Below are positions 32,558 to 32,616 of a DNA stretch of 32,616 nt, piece by piece. The notes under the pieces were generated by a model. The model had not been told where the DNA came from. It was given only the letters and a program-made list of their open reading frames with translations, and searched no databases. The position numbers and the translations under genes are program-made. The stretch lies in NCBI GenBank assembly GCA_002084585.1, contig NBLM01000010.1, positions 1 through 32,616 on the forward strand, in the 5' to 3' direction. Every line of letters begins with the position of its first letter. Position 1 is the first letter of the stretch. The stretch is from Planctomycetales bacterium 4572_13 (GTDB lineage: Bacteria > Planctomycetota > Phycisphaerae > Sedimentisphaerales > Anaerohalosphaeraceae).

Positions 32558-32616
32558 GTGACAAGACACAGGCCAAAACCATCACCCCTATAACGGCTGC
32601 AAAACCGCCGCATAGC

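Overview
The window looks like chromosomal DNA of a Gram-negative planctomycete, most likely class Phycisphaerae (Sedimentisphaerales-like). This is an inference. It rests on dockerin-like calcium repeats of the GDxNxD...DFAxLAxxWL type on a secreted protein, outer-membrane features (a DUF481 beta-barrel, an LptE-like lipoprotein, a BamD-like TPR protein), a type IV pilus operon of diderm type, and moderate GC content. Nearly everything is chromosomal housekeeping or envelope biology. The accessory parts are repeats, two gene remnants and a small nucleotidyltransferase gene pair.

Layout. Positions 1-2160 (minus strand) hold a small coiled-coil protein, an M42 metallo-aminopeptidase and the C-terminal remnant of an AlbA_2/Schlafen-type protein. 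Positions 2243-8355 (minus strand) form one tightly packed cluster: two lipoproteins, a DUF481 outer-membrane protein, a STAS anti-sigma antagonist, a membrane Cache-HAMP-PP2C (RsbU-like) phosphatase and a second Cache-like membrane sensor whose 3' end looks damaged. This resembles an envelope-linked partner-switching module, but no anti-sigma kinase is visible. Positions 8356-8870 are a 515-base divergent promoter region.

Positions 8871-17024 (plus strand) are a type IV pilus/type II secretion-like operon: pilM, pilN, pilO, a PilP-like gene, pilB, pilT, pilC and two prepilin-like genes. No secretin, prepilin peptidase or obvious major pilin is present. It ends in an interleaved pair of convergent terminators inside a 58-base palindromic element. 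Positions 17117-20929 (minus strand) encode an HtrA/DegP protease and FtsH, separated by a dense cluster of short palindromes. Positions 21060-25868 (minus strand) encode an LptE-like lipoprotein, a BamD-like TPR protein, PyrE, a PurB resembling the animal enzyme and an M50 protease. PurB is bracketed by two copies of a dispersed intergenic repeat family.

Positions 25900-26450 contain an IS1634-type transposase fragment. Pyruvate phosphate dikinase (26783-29533) follows, with a near-consensus promoter, a Lys/Ala-rich N-terminal tail and a strong terminator. Next come a small ORF overlapping a nucleotidyltransferase gene, CmoB, and a secreted cyclophilin with dockerin-like repeats at both ends.

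The most unusual items are the dockerin-cyclophilin-dockerin protein, the envelope-linked STAS/PP2C cluster with a damaged sensor gene, the Lys-rich tail and internal insertion of PPDK, and the palindromic element doing double duty as terminator. I found no CRISPR array, rRNA or recognisable tRNA gene.
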